Of a DNA stretch of 64,000 bases, positions 38,193 to 45,181 are shown piece by piece. The stretch is from Rhodospirillales bacterium. GTDB taxonomy: Bacteria > Pseudomonadota > Alphaproteobacteria > Reyranellales > Reyranellaceae. The position numbers and the translations under genes were made by a program. The notes under the pieces were generated by a model that saw only the letters and a list, made by a program, of their open reading frames with translations, searched no databases and had not been told where the DNA came from. The DNA is taken from assembly GCA_016699855.1 (NCBI GenBank), contig CP064988.1, positions 4,740,501-4,804,500 of the forward strand. The letters run 5' to 3'. How positions within the stretch are numbered: position 1 is the first letter of the stretch; every line of letters starts with the position of its first letter.

Positions 38193-38603
38193 TCAATTCG
38201 CCTTGAACGCGTGCGCCTTGAGCGCCTCCAGCGGCACGATGCCCAGGGTCGCGCGGTGGGTCGCTTCGAGGATCACGGCGGGGGCGGCGTCGGCCTCCCA
38301 CGCCTCGCGCCAGCGCGCCGCGCACAGGCACCAGCGGTCGCCCGGCTTCAGCCCGGCGAAGCCGAAGCGCGGCATCGGCGTCGAGAGGTCGTTGCCGGCC
38401 GCCTTCGAGAAGGCGAGGAACGCCTCGGTCATCACGGCGCAGACCGTGTGCAGGCCGGTGTCCTCGCGGCCGGTGTTGCAGCAGCCGTCGCGGAAGAAGC
38501 CGGTCAGCGGCTCGGCCGAGCACGGCGCCAGCGGCCCGCCCAGCACGTTGATCGAGGGGGCGCGGCCGTCGCCGCCGCGGCGGTCGGGCGTCTGGTCGAA
38601 CAT
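38193..38603 (-). CDS. DUF2237-family protein
   Basis: A 136-residue protein matching DUF2237 across its length: SINVLGGPLAPCS, LTGFFRDGCCNTGREDTGLHTVCAVMT, FLAFSKAAGNDLSTP, and LKPGDRWCLCAARWREAW. It has several conserved cysteines. Function is unknown; the family is widespread in bacteria and algae. The ATG at 38603 (MFDQTPDRRG) is chosen because upstream in-frame sequence crosses GC-rich repeats. Confidence 0.9.
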   Translation of the reverse strand: MFDQTPDRRGGDGRAPSINVLGGPLAPCSAEPLTGFFRDGCCNTGREDTGLHTVCAVMTEAFLAFSKAAGNDLSTPMPRFGFAGLKPGDRWCLCAARWREAWEADAAPAVILEATHRATLGIVPLEALKAHAFKAN

Positions 38604-38635
38604 CGGATACTCCCTGCTGCCCCGTCGCATGCACC

Positions 38636-38745
38636 CGCCGCCGGTCCGGCGCAAGCTGGACCGGTCGGCCGCTGGCGGTCGGGCGCAAGCCCGACCGATC
38701 CCCGCCGCCGGTCGCGCGCAAGCCGGACCGGTCGGCCGCTGGCGG
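38636..38745. repeat. GC-rich direct repeat pair upstream of DUF2237
   Basis: Two ~43-base direct copies, CCGCCGCCGGTC...GCGCAAGC(T/C)GGACCGGTCGGCCGCTGGCGG, at 38636-38678 and 38702-38745 are separated by ~23 bases that themselves contain a third GCGCAAGCCCGACCG half. They occupy the promoter side of the DUF2237 gene. Slippage or a multi-site binding region are both possible; no protein is encoded. Confidence 0.7.
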
Positions 38746-38873
38746 CCGGCGGCGCGGCGCGACCTGGTTCCCTTGCCGCCGCGCGCCGAAATGCCCCCTT
38801 CCGGCGCCGCCGCGGCGCTGGTAGATAACCGCGCGACGAAAAGGGCTTCCGCGCGCGGGAGCGTCCGAGGGAT

Positions 38874-38950
38874 CGGGGCGTAGCTCAGCCTGGTAGAGCG
38901 CTTGCCTTGGGCGCAAGAGGCCGTCGGTTCGAATCCGGCCGCCCCGACCA
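38874..38950 (+). tRNA. tRNA-Pro (anticodon TGG)
   Basis: A 77-base cloverleaf with encoded CCA. Acceptor CGGGGCG/CGCCCCG (C1-G72 pair as in tRNA-Pro), D-arm GCTC...GAGC, anticodon stem CTTGC/GCAAG with loop CTTGGGC giving anticodon TGG, and T-arm GTCGG TTCGAAT CCGGC. All stems pair. Confidence 0.97.
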
Positions 38951-38992
38951 TCCCGCGGGCGCCGCGCCGGCACAGGAAACGGGTCTGGAACG

Positions 38993-39295
38993 ATGCAGGT
39001 CAGGATCTTCAAACCCGCCAAGACCGCGATGCAGTCCGGCGTCGGCAACGCCCAGGAGTGGGTGATCGAGAGCGAGCCGGAGGCGGTCGAGACCGATCCC
39101 CTCATGGGCTGGACCAGTTCGCGCGACATGATGGGCCAGGTGCGCCTGACCTTCGCCACGAAGGACGAGGCGGTGGCCTACGCCACGAAGAAGGGCTGGC
39201 TGTACACCGTCTCCGAGCCCAAGGCGCGCGCCGTGCGGCCCAAGGCCTACGCCGACAATTTCGCCTTCGGCCGGGTCGGCCGCTGGACGCACTGA
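38993..39295 (+). CDS. NADH-ubiquinone oxidoreductase NDUFS4-type accessory subunit
   Basis: A 100-residue homologue of the complex I 18-kDa subunit (ETC_C1_NDUFS4). Markers are VRIFKPAKTAMQSG, WVIE near the start, PLMGWTSSRDMMGQVRLTF, DEAVAYATKKGW and the end NFAFGRVGRWTH. The subunit sits at the peripheral arm of complex I. It is present in alphaproteobacteria and mitochondria, so it is a good lineage marker. It lies 42 bases after tRNA-Pro. Confidence 0.94.
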   Translation: MQVRIFKPAKTAMQSGVGNAQEWVIESEPEAVETDPLMGWTSSRDMMGQVRLTFATKDEAVAYATKKGWLYTVSEPKARAVRPKAYADNFAFGRVGRWTH

Positions 39296-39349
39296 CCTCG
39301 CCGCCGGCGCGCCGAGGCGCCGCCGGTGTGGTATCCTGCGGCCGCGCGG

Positions 39350-39425
39350 GCGCCCGTAGCTCAGTGGATAGAGCAACCGCCTTCTAAGCGGTAGGTCGCA
39401 GGTTCGATCCCTGCCGGGCGCGCCA
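39350..39425 (+). tRNA. tRNA-Arg (anticodon TCT)
   Basis: A 76-base cloverleaf with encoded CCA. Acceptor GCGCCCG/CGGGCGC, D-arm GCTC...GAGC, anticodon stem ACCGC/GCGGT with loop CTTCTAA giving anticodon TCT, T-arm GCAGG TTCGATC CCTGC. It decodes AGA (and AGG by wobble), rare codons in this GC-rich genome. Confidence 0.97.
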
Positions 39426-39450
39426 TCAGCCCAACTCGCACGGAATTTTC

Positions 39451-40413
39451 GTGGCCATATCCGATCCCGCCGCCGTCGCGGCCGAACTGCTGACGGTGCG
39501 CGATTTCCTGCGCTACGCCGTCAGCCGCTTCAACGCCGCCGGCATCGCCTACGGCCACGGCACCGGCGGCGCGCTGGACGAGGCGGCGTTCCTGATCCTC
39601 GAGACCCTGCGCCTGCCGATCGACCAGCTCGATCCGTTCCTCGACGCGCGCCTCACCGCGCCGGAGCGGTTGCGCCTGGCGGAGGTGGTCGAAGCGCGGG
39701 TCGCCACCCGCAAACCCGCCGCCTATCTGACGGGACGCGCCTACATCCAGGGCGTGCCGTTCCATGTCGACGAGCGGGTGATCGTGCCGCGCTCGTTCAT
39801 CGGCGAGCTGCTGTTCTCCGACCTGATCGGCGGCGAGGGCTTCGCGCTGGTCGAGGATCCCGACGCCGTGGGCCGCGTGCTCGATCTCTGCACCGGCTCG
39901 GGATGCCTGGCGATCCTCGCGGCGCGGGTGTTCCCCAACGCGCGGATCGACGCCGTCGAGCTGTCGCCGGACGCCGCCGCCGTCGCGCGCCGCAATATCG
40001 ACGAGAGCGGCGAGGGCGGGCGCATCGAGCTGCTCCAGGGCGACCTGTTCGCGCCGGTGGCGGGGCGGCGCTACGATCTGATCCTGACCAACCCGCCCTA
40101 TGTCGACGCCGCGGCGATGGCGGCGCTGCCGCCGGAGTACCGGCACGAGCCGGCGATGGCGCTGGCCGGCGGCGACGATGGGCTGGACATCGTGCGGCGC
40201 ATCCTCGCGGCGGCGCCCGGTCATCTGACGCCCGACGGCGGCCTGCTGTGCGAGATCGGCACCGGTCGCGAGATCCTCGAGGCCGAGCATCCCCACTGGC
40301 CGTTCTTCTGGCCGGACACCGCCGAGAGCGCCGGCGAGGTGTTCTGGCTCACGGCCGCCGCGATGCGGCCCGCGCCCGCGAAGGCGAAGCGGCGGACGCC
40401 GCGGCCGGCCTGA
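39451..40413 (+). CDS. prmB: Ribosomal protein L3 N5-glutamine methyltransferase
   Basis: A 320-residue SAM-dependent methyltransferase of the HemK/PrmB group. The cofactor motif is VLDLCTGSGCLAIL, the catalytic NPPY is in LILTNPPYVDAAAM, and the sequence ALPPEYRHEPAMALAGGDDGLDIVRRIL is typical of PrmB rather than PrmC. It methylates a glutamine of ribosomal protein L3. The start is a GTG at 39451, 26 bases after tRNA-Arg. The C-terminus is basic. Confidence 0.93.
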   Translation: MAISDPAAVAAELLTVRDFLRYAVSRFNAAGIAYGHGTGGALDEAAFLILETLRLPIDQLDPFLDARLTAPERLRLAEVVEARVATRKPAAYLTGRAYIQGVPFHVDERVIVPRSFIGELLFSDLIGGEGFALVEDPDAVGRVLDLCTGSGCLAILAARVFPNARIDAVELSPDAAAVARRNIDESGEGGRIELLQGDLFAPVAGRRYDLILTNPPYVDAAAMAALPPEYRHEPAMALAGGDDGLDIVRRILAAAPGHLTPDGGLLCEIGTGREILEAEHPHWPFFWPDTAESAGEVFWLTAAAMRPAPAKAKRRTPRPA

Positions 40414-41073
40414 TCAGCGCGGCGGCTTGGCGGAACGGCGGCGCAGCAGCGGATTGAGCCAGCGGCCCACCGGCCCGGTGAGCACGATCGACGCCTCGGA
40501 CACCGCGAGGCAGACGCACGCCTCGACACCGTCGACGGCGGGGCGGTGGTCCAGCGACGCGTCGGCGACGCAGATGTCGCCGGCGGCGTAGCGGCGCTCG
40601 CCGTCGTTGAACGCGCCGGAGATCACCAGGGTGTATTCGACGCCCTCGTGGGTGTGGCGCGGAATCGCCCGGCCGGCGCCGATCCGCATCAGCGCGGCGT
40701 TGTGGCGCCCGTCGCGCAGGGGCAGCGCGATCTCCTCGACGCCGGGCATGACGCGGCTCCACGCCGCGCCCTCGGGCACGTAGGCGCGCACCGCCGGCGG
40801 CAGCCCGGCGAGCGGACCGGGCGCCGCGTCCGGAGCGGCCGCCTCGTCCGCGTCGTCGAGCCGGGCCAGGACCGCGGCGAGCGCGCCGTCATCCATCGGC
40901 GCGGCGGGGGTCGCGGCCAGCATCGCGCCGCCGACCGCCTCGAGATCGGCGACCAGCTCCAGCGATTCGGGTGCGAGCGACAGATGGCAGGCGACGACGA
41001 GGGCCGGTCCCTCCGGCAGGGCCCCGGTCGCGTAGTCCAGCAGCATCTCCGCCGGCGCGGGGTGCGACGTCAT
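40414..41073 (-). CDS. ChrR-like anti-sigma factor with cupin domain
   Basis: A 219-residue ChrR-family protein. The N-terminal anti-sigma part (residues ~1-90: PAEMLLDYATGALPEG, CHLSLAPESLELV) is followed by a cupin (YVPEGAAWSRVMPGVEEIAL, RHTHEGVEYTLVISGAF, DASLDHRP). It should hold the co-encoded ECF sigma factor inactive until singlet oxygen or a similar stress. Where ChrR normally has H-x3-C-x2-C for zinc, this protein reads H-LSL-A-PE-S, so both cysteines are gone. The ATG overlaps the sigma-factor stop by four bases (ATGA). Confidence 0.88.
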   Translation of the reverse strand: MTSHPAPAEMLLDYATGALPEGPALVVACHLSLAPESLELVADLEAVGGAMLAATPAAPMDDGALAAVLARLDDADEAAAPDAAPGPLAGLPPAVRAYVPEGAAWSRVMPGVEEIALPLRDGRHNAALMRIGAGRAIPRHTHEGVEYTLVISGAFNDGERRYAAGDICVADASLDHRPAVDGVEACVCLAVSEASIVLTGPVGRWLNPLLRRRSAKPPR

Positions 41074-41666
41074 GCGTGGTCTCCGTGTAACGCCGACCGC
41101 AGCCGCGCGAGGGCGAGGCGGATCCGCGACTTGACCGTGCCCATCGGCAGGCCGAGCTCGGCGGCGATCTCGAGATGGGTCTTGTCCTCGAAGTAGGCCT
41201 TCTGGAGCACGGCGGCCTGCTCGGGCGGCAGCCGCGGCAGCGCCTCCCGCAGCCGGTCGTGCGACTGCGCCGTGATCGCGGCGTCCTCGGCCGCCGGCTC
41301 ATGGTCGTCGGCGAACAGCGCCAGCTCGTCGGCGTCCTGCGGCGGCCGGCCGTCGCGGCGGAACATGTCGATCCGCTTGTTGCGCGCGATGGTGAACACC
41401 CAGGTCGACGCCGCCGCCTTGCGGCGGTCGAATGTCGCCGCCCGCCGCCACACCGCGATCATCGTCTCCTGCGCGACCTCCTGGGCGGCGTCGGGATCGG
41501 CGCCGCCGCGCATGGTGAAGGCCTTGATCCTGGGGGCGAAGAAGCGGAACAGCTCGCCGAAGGCCGCCCGGTCGCGCCGGACGACGGCGGCGATCAGCTC
41601 GCACGCCCAAGGGTCGCCGCCGGGCTCGAGCCCCTCACGACGCTGCGGCGCGCGTCCATCGTCCAT
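41070..41666 (-). CDS. rpoE: ECF RNA polymerase sigma factor, RpoE/ECF11 type
   Basis: A 198-residue group IV sigma factor. Region 2 includes AFGELFRFFAPRIKAF, QEVAQETMIAVWRRA and WVFTIARNKRIDMFRRD; region 4 includes LPPEQAAVLQKAYFEDKTH and LGLPMGTVKSRIRLALARLR. The start at 41666 (MDDGRAPQRR) is preferred: the earlier in-frame ATG at 41762 lies inside the predicted -10 element of the gene's own RpoE-type promoter and so cannot be translated from that transcript. It is coupled to the ChrR gene. It probably directs a photooxidative or oxidative-stress regulon. Confidence 0.92.
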   Translation of the reverse strand: MDDGRAPQRREGLEPGGDPWACELIAAVVRRDRAAFGELFRFFAPRIKAFTMRGGADPDAAQEVAQETMIAVWRRAATFDRRKAAASTWVFTIARNKRIDMFRRDGRPPQDADELALFADDHEPAAEDAAITAQSHDRLREALPRLPPEQAAVLQKAYFEDKTHLEIAAELGLPMGTVKSRIRLALARLRSALHGDHA

Positions 41667-41759
41667 GCGGTGGATCCCGATTCCGGCCCACGCGCGCGGC
41701 GCGCGGATGAAGCCGACGGCTCCGACCATAGCGACGACGCTCCTGGGTTCGCAATCGCT

Positions 41760-41789
41760 CATTTACGTCCGCGCGCGCGCTCCGGATCA
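41760..41789 (-). promoter_or_regulatory. RpoE-type promoter of the sigma/anti-sigma operon
   Basis: On the minus strand TGATCC (41789-41784) is followed by exactly 18 bases and then TAAATG (41765-41760). This fits the alphaproteobacterial RpoE/ECF11 pattern TGATCC-N18-TAA and predicts autoregulation. Transcription would start roughly 10 bases further on, upstream of the ATG at 41666. Confidence 0.8.
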
Positions 41790-41860
41790 CCGGCCGCCGC
41801 CGGCGCGGGAACCGGCGTTCCGCCGCGGCGTTGACCGGACGGGCGTGCGACGGCGCCGCG

Positions 41861-41890
41861 TGATCCGCCGCCGCCGGACGCCCGTAGAAC
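41861..41890 (+). promoter_or_regulatory. Divergent RpoE-type promoter for the DUF6134 gene
   Basis: On the plus strand TGATCC (41861-41866), 18 bases, then TAGAAC (41885-41890). It is the mirror partner of the sigma operon promoter, 72 bases away in the opposite direction, and lies ~30 bases before the DUF6134 ATG with a GGAGG between. The downstream gene is therefore a likely member of the sigma factor's regulon. Confidence 0.75.
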
Positions 41891-41918
41891 CGCCAGCCGC
41901 ACCAATGGAGGACGCACC

Positions 41919-42565
41919 ATGCGCGCAACGACACGCCGCGGCCTCGCCGCGATGATCGCGTCGGTCGCCGCCGCCCCGTCGTGGGCGGTCGTACCGCCGT
42001 CGCGGCGCATCGCGTTCGACGTCGTGCGACGTGGCTCGCGCATCGGCGCGCACACCATCGATTTCCGCGACGAGGCCGGCGCGCTGGTCGTCGACATCGC
42101 GCTCGACATCGTCGTGCGCGCCGGGCCGATCGCGGTGTTCCGCTATCGGCACCGCGCGACCGAACGCTGGCGCGACGGTGCGTTCCTGTCCCTGGTCTCC
42201 CGCACCGACGACGACGGCACGGCCGCGTTCGCGAACGTCGAGCGCCGCGCCGACGGGCTTCTGGCCGTCGAAGGATCGAAGTCCGGCCGCGTGACCGCGC
42301 CGGCCGCCGCGCTTCCGGCCACCCACTGGAACTACCGGCAGCTCTCGGCGCCGATGATCAACCCGCAGCACGGCGAGGTGCTGACGCCGGCCGTGCTCGA
42401 TCGCGGCGAGGAGACGCTGGCGGACGGCGCGGCGCGGCGCGCGCCCGGCGGTTCGCGATCACCGGGCCGGCGCCGCTCGATCTCTGGTACGACGAGGCGC
42501 GGATCTGGCGCGCGCTCGCGTTCAAGGCGCAGGACGGCTCGGCCGTCACCTACGTCGCGGTCTAG
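41919..42565 (+). pseudogene. DUF6134-like secreted protein, probable single-base frameshift
   Basis: The first ~165 codons give a signal peptide (RRGLAAMIASVAAAPSWA) and a beta-rich domain: RRIAFDVVRRGSRIGAHTIDF, FRYRHRATERW, HWNYRQLSAPMINPQHGEVL. This is the DUF6134 pattern. The family end is found one frame over: RRFAITGPAPLDLWYDEARIW...DGSAVTYVAV, stopping at 42565. The shift falls in the GC-only tract around 42425-42455 and equals one missing base. Without it the protein would be about 215 residues. The gene is driven by an RpoE-type promoter. A sequencing error in the GGCGCGGCGCGGCGCGCGCCCGG-type tract is a real alternative to true inactivation. Confidence 0.72.
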
Positions 42566-42572
42566 CGCGGCG

Positions 42573-43724
42573 TCAGCCCGCCGTCAGCGCCTCGTCGAGC
42601 GAGCGGTGGAAGTCGTGCAGGCCGGGCTCGTTGCGGCCGAACACGACGTGGCTCTGCGCGCCGCTTGAGAAGCCCTGCTGGATCGTGCGCGCCATCGGGA
42701 AGTCCTCGGCGTGCACGGTGCCGCGCACGATGTCCCAGTTCTTGTTCCACTTCGCGCGGTCGGAGTCGGTGACCGTCTTCTCCGGGCTCAGCAGCCACAG
42801 CCGCACGACGCAGCGGTTGGGGTCGTCGCCGTCGGGCACGGCGGTCCAGAACTCGACGTGGTCGCGCTGCCACACCACGACGGCGTTGGGGAACACGCGG
42901 TGGATGCCGACGATGTGGCCGGCGACGTCGCGCTCGGCCGACGGCGTGTCGGCGAGCGCCGCCAGGAACGTCATCCGCGGCGCCACGAAGCGGCCATGCC
43001 GTCCCAGCCGCTCGTAGATGCCGCCGCGCCCCTCGATGAACCGCCCCACGGTCCTCGAGTGCAGGTAGGGCACGTGGTAGAGTTCGAGGAAGGTGTCGAC
43101 CACCAGCTTCCAGTTCAACGCCTCGCCGAAGCGCTCGAAGCGGAACACGCCGGCCTCGGCGATTCTCATTTCCGCCAGCACCGGCCCGATGGGGCCGAGG
43201 AACGCATCGATGTCGATCGGCGGTCCGGCGGTCGGCGTCACCCAGACCAGCCCGTGGCGTTCCGCGACCGGCAGCGCGACCAATCCCGACGCGGCGCGGT
43301 CGAGATTCGGGAACCCCTCGGCGCCGGGCACGTGGCGCAGGGCGCCGTCGCCACCGTAGACCCAGGAGTGGAACTTGCAGGTGAAGGTCGGGCGGCGGCC
43401 GCATTCCTCGTCGACCACGCGGCAACCGCGGTGGCGGCAGACGTTGTGGAACGCCTTGAGGGTTCCGTCGCTCTGGCGCGTCAGCAGGATCGACAGGCCG
43501 TCGATGTCGACGACGCGGAAATCGCCGGGCGACTCCATCTCGCTCGACGCCGCCACGATCAGCGGCGTGCGCCGGAACAACGTCGCGCGCTCGCGGGCGG
43601 CGTGGGCGGGATCGATGTAGTGCGCGACCGGCTGGCGGTACTCGCGCCGCTCGAGCTGGGTGGTGTCGGCCTTGAGCATGGCGATCATGCGATCGCCCCA
43701 GGCGGCTTGGGTCGCGGTGTCCAT
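42573..43724 (-). CDS. Aromatic ring-hydroxylating (Rieske) oxygenase alpha subunit
   Basis: A 383-residue oxygenase component. The Rieske cluster ligands are NVCRHRGC and CKFHSWVYGGDG (C-x-H...C-x2-H). The catalytic domain carries the mononuclear iron motif region KLVVDTFLELYHVPYLHSRTV with two histidines. Such enzymes use O2 and electrons from a separate reductase to hydroxylate or demethylate aromatic or quaternary-amine substrates. The substrate cannot be told. No reductase or beta subunit is nearby. A perfect TetR-type palindrome lies 26 bases upstream of the ATG. Confidence 0.9.
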   Translation of the reverse strand: MDTATQAAWGDRMIAMLKADTTQLERREYRQPVAHYIDPAHAARERATLFRRTPLIVAASSEMESPGDFRVVDIDGLSILLTRQSDGTLKAFHNVCRHRGCRVVDEECGRRPTFTCKFHSWVYGGDGALRHVPGAEGFPNLDRAASGLVALPVAERHGLVWVTPTAGPPIDIDAFLGPIGPVLAEMRIAEAGVFRFERFGEALNWKLVVDTFLELYHVPYLHSRTVGRFIEGRGGIYERLGRHGRFVAPRMTFLAALADTPSAERDVAGHIVGIHRVFPNAVVVWQRDHVEFWTAVPDGDDPNRCVVRLWLLSPEKTVTDSDRAKWNKNWDIVRGTVHAEDFPMARTIQQGFSSGAQSHVVFGRNEPGLHDFHRSLDEALTAG

Positions 43725-43749
43725 GGCGGTGTCCTCTGGCCATTCTTCT

Positions 43750-43769
43750 AACCGACCAATCGGTCGGTT
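43750..43769. promoter_or_regulatory. TetR-type operator palindrome
   Basis: AACCGACC-AATC-GGTCGGTT is a perfect 8-bp inverted repeat with a 4-base centre, typical of TetR-family operators. It lies between the Rieske oxygenase gene and the divergent TIGR00282 gene, nearer the oxygenase. No TetR gene is present in the window, so the regulator must act from elsewhere. Confidence 0.75.
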
Positions 43770-43862
43770 TCCAGCCCCAATCGGATCACGGGGGCTTCCG
43801 GCGCGGCGACCGGTTGTCGGCGCGCCGCATAGGCCCTAAGGGTGCGGGGGTGGAGGGATGGC

Positions 43863-44675
43863 ATGAAGGTTCTGTTCTGCGGCGACATCGTCGGCCGCGC
43901 CGGGCGCGATGTCGTGGTCAAGGAGGTGCCGCGGCTGCGCGCGCGCCTGGGGCTCGATTTCGTGGTCGTGAACGGCGAGAACGCCGCCGCCGGCTTCGGC
44001 ATCACCGCCAAGATCTGCCAGGACCTGCACGAGGCCGGGGTCGACGTGATCACCGGCGGCAACCACTCCTGGGACAACAAGGACGCCATCGCCTACATCG
44101 CGCAGGACCGCCGGCTGCTGCGGCCGGTCAACTTCCCGCCGGGCACGCCGGGCTTCGGATCGGGAGTCTACGAGACCGCCAGGCGCAAACGCGTGGCCGT
44201 GATCAACGTGATGTGCCGCCTGTTCATGGACGCGCTCGACGATCCGTTCCAGGCGCTCGAGGCGCAGTTCAAGACGCACCGGCTGGCCGCCAACGCCGAC
44301 TTCGTCCTCGTCGACGTCCATGGCGAGGCGACCAGCGAGAAGCAGGTGATCGGCTATTTCTGCGACGGCCGCGCCTCGCTGGTGGTCGGCACCCACACCC
44401 ACGTGCCCACCGCCGACGCGCGTCTGTTGCCGAAGGGCACGGCCTACCAGACCGACGCGGGCATGTGCGGCGACTACGACTCGGTGATCGGCATGAAGAA
44501 GGAGATCGCCATGCCGCGCATGATCCGGAAGATGCCGGGTGACCGCTTGGCGCCGGCGGAGGGCGAGGCGACACTGTGCGCGGTCTATGTCGAGACCGAC
44601 GACCGCACCGGCTTGGCGGTGAAAATCGCGCCGATTCGGATTGGCGGACAGCTGGCGTCGGCTGAGAATGTCTAA
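43863..44675 (+). CDS. TIGR00282-family metallophosphoesterase (YmdB-like)
   Basis: A 270-residue phosphodiesterase. Metal ligands appear in MKVLFCGDIVGRAGRD, VVNGENAAAGFG, GGNHSWDNKD, VDVHGEATSEK and VGTHTHVPTAD. YmdB-like enzymes hydrolyse 2',3'-cyclic nucleotides or related phosphodiesters. In many alphaproteobacteria this gene directly precedes yebC; here 2.4 kb intervene. The start at 43863 follows GGAGGG by a few bases; the upstream in-frame ATG is less well placed. Confidence 0.92.
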   Translation: MKVLFCGDIVGRAGRDVVVKEVPRLRARLGLDFVVVNGENAAAGFGITAKICQDLHEAGVDVITGGNHSWDNKDAIAYIAQDRRLLRPVNFPPGTPGFGSGVYETARRKRVAVINVMCRLFMDALDDPFQALEAQFKTHRLAANADFVLVDVHGEATSEKQVIGYFCDGRASLVVGTHTHVPTADARLLPKGTAYQTDAGMCGDYDSVIGMKKEIAMPRMIRKMPGDRLAPAEGEATLCAVYVETDDRTGLAVKIAPIRIGGQLASAENV

Positions 44676-44887
44676 ATTTATAAAATATCGAATAATATTA
44701 ATTAGATAAGATATTTTATTAAACTAATAATCCACTTCATTTTCGCTTTACACAAAGTCGACGCCGCGTCAACGGAAGACACGAGATTCTGTCCATATTT
44801 CTAATTTAATACATTAATAAAACTCGCTAATTCATTGAATTATATAAATGAATATAGATCATAAACCGCCTTAAATTGACCATCATC

Positions 44888-44923
44888 AGACGCCGGCCCC
44901 GTCAGCGCGCGGCCCGTCTTTGT
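44888..44923 (+). terminator. Probable terminator of the TIGR00282 transcript
   Basis: AGACG-(CC)-GGCC pairs with GGCC-CGTCT across a 12-base loop, and TTTGTT follows. It is the first terminator-like structure after the TIGR00282 stop, 210 bases downstream through the AT-rich segment. The bulge makes it weaker than the pair that follows. Confidence 0.45.
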
Positions 44924-45080
44924 TCCGTCCGATCAGTATCTTGGGGATGAAGCGGCCATCACAACCCATTAGAGGTATGGCGTAAATCGCTGTTGACGCC
45001 AACCCGAAAAGAATCAAAAGTCTTTGTTATTGAACGGTTTTTCACCGAAATCGTTCTCCGATGTTCCGAGTTAGAGGGGG

Positions 45081-45108
45081 CGTCGGAACCACGGTTCCGA
45101 CGTTTTTT
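45081..45108 (+). terminator. Intrinsic terminator 1 of a tandem pair
   Basis: CGTCGGAACC-AC-GGTTCCGACG is a perfect 10-bp stem followed directly by six T residues. It is a textbook plus-strand rho-independent terminator, although no plus-strand gene lies within 400 bases upstream. Confidence 0.88.
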
Positions 45109-45139
45109 GGCGGGGGTCTCGTACCCCCGCCCTTTTTTT
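45109..45139 (+). terminator. Intrinsic terminator 2 of a tandem pair
   Basis: GGCGGGGGT-CTCGT-ACCCCCGCC is a perfect 9-bp stem followed by C and seven T residues, starting right after the T-run of the first terminator. Two strong terminators in series protect the convergent oxidoreductase gene from an incoming plus-strand transcript. Confidence 0.88.
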
Positions 45140-45181
45140 CTGCACAGTCTGTGGAAAAGCGCCTCCGACGGACGTCGCCAT

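Larger units (their letters stand above)
44676..45181. other. AT-rich intergenic island
   Basis: A 506-base stretch without a protein gene. The first ~205 bases (44676-44880) are strikingly AT-rich compared with the rest of the window (runs such as AATATTAATTAGATAAG and ATTATATAAATGAATATAG), with a small ATTCATT...AATGAAT inverted repeat. A hairpin follows at 44888-44923, then a mid-GC segment and two tandem intrinsic terminators (45081-45139) on the plus strand. Possible contents are a long 3' UTR of the upstream gene, a small RNA ending at the terminators, or the scar of an insertion. Confidence 0.85.

Noticed and set aside
38874..39425. Genomic island anchored at the two tRNA genes
   Set aside because: No integrase, no direct repeat of a tRNA 3' end, and the gene between them (NDUFS4) is a core gene.
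44676..45139. 6S RNA or another named housekeeping RNA in the AT-rich island
   Set aside because: The folate cyclo-ligase and zapA neighbours expected for 6S RNA are absent, and no long bulged hairpin of the 6S type is visible. It is kept only as an unassigned small-RNA candidate.
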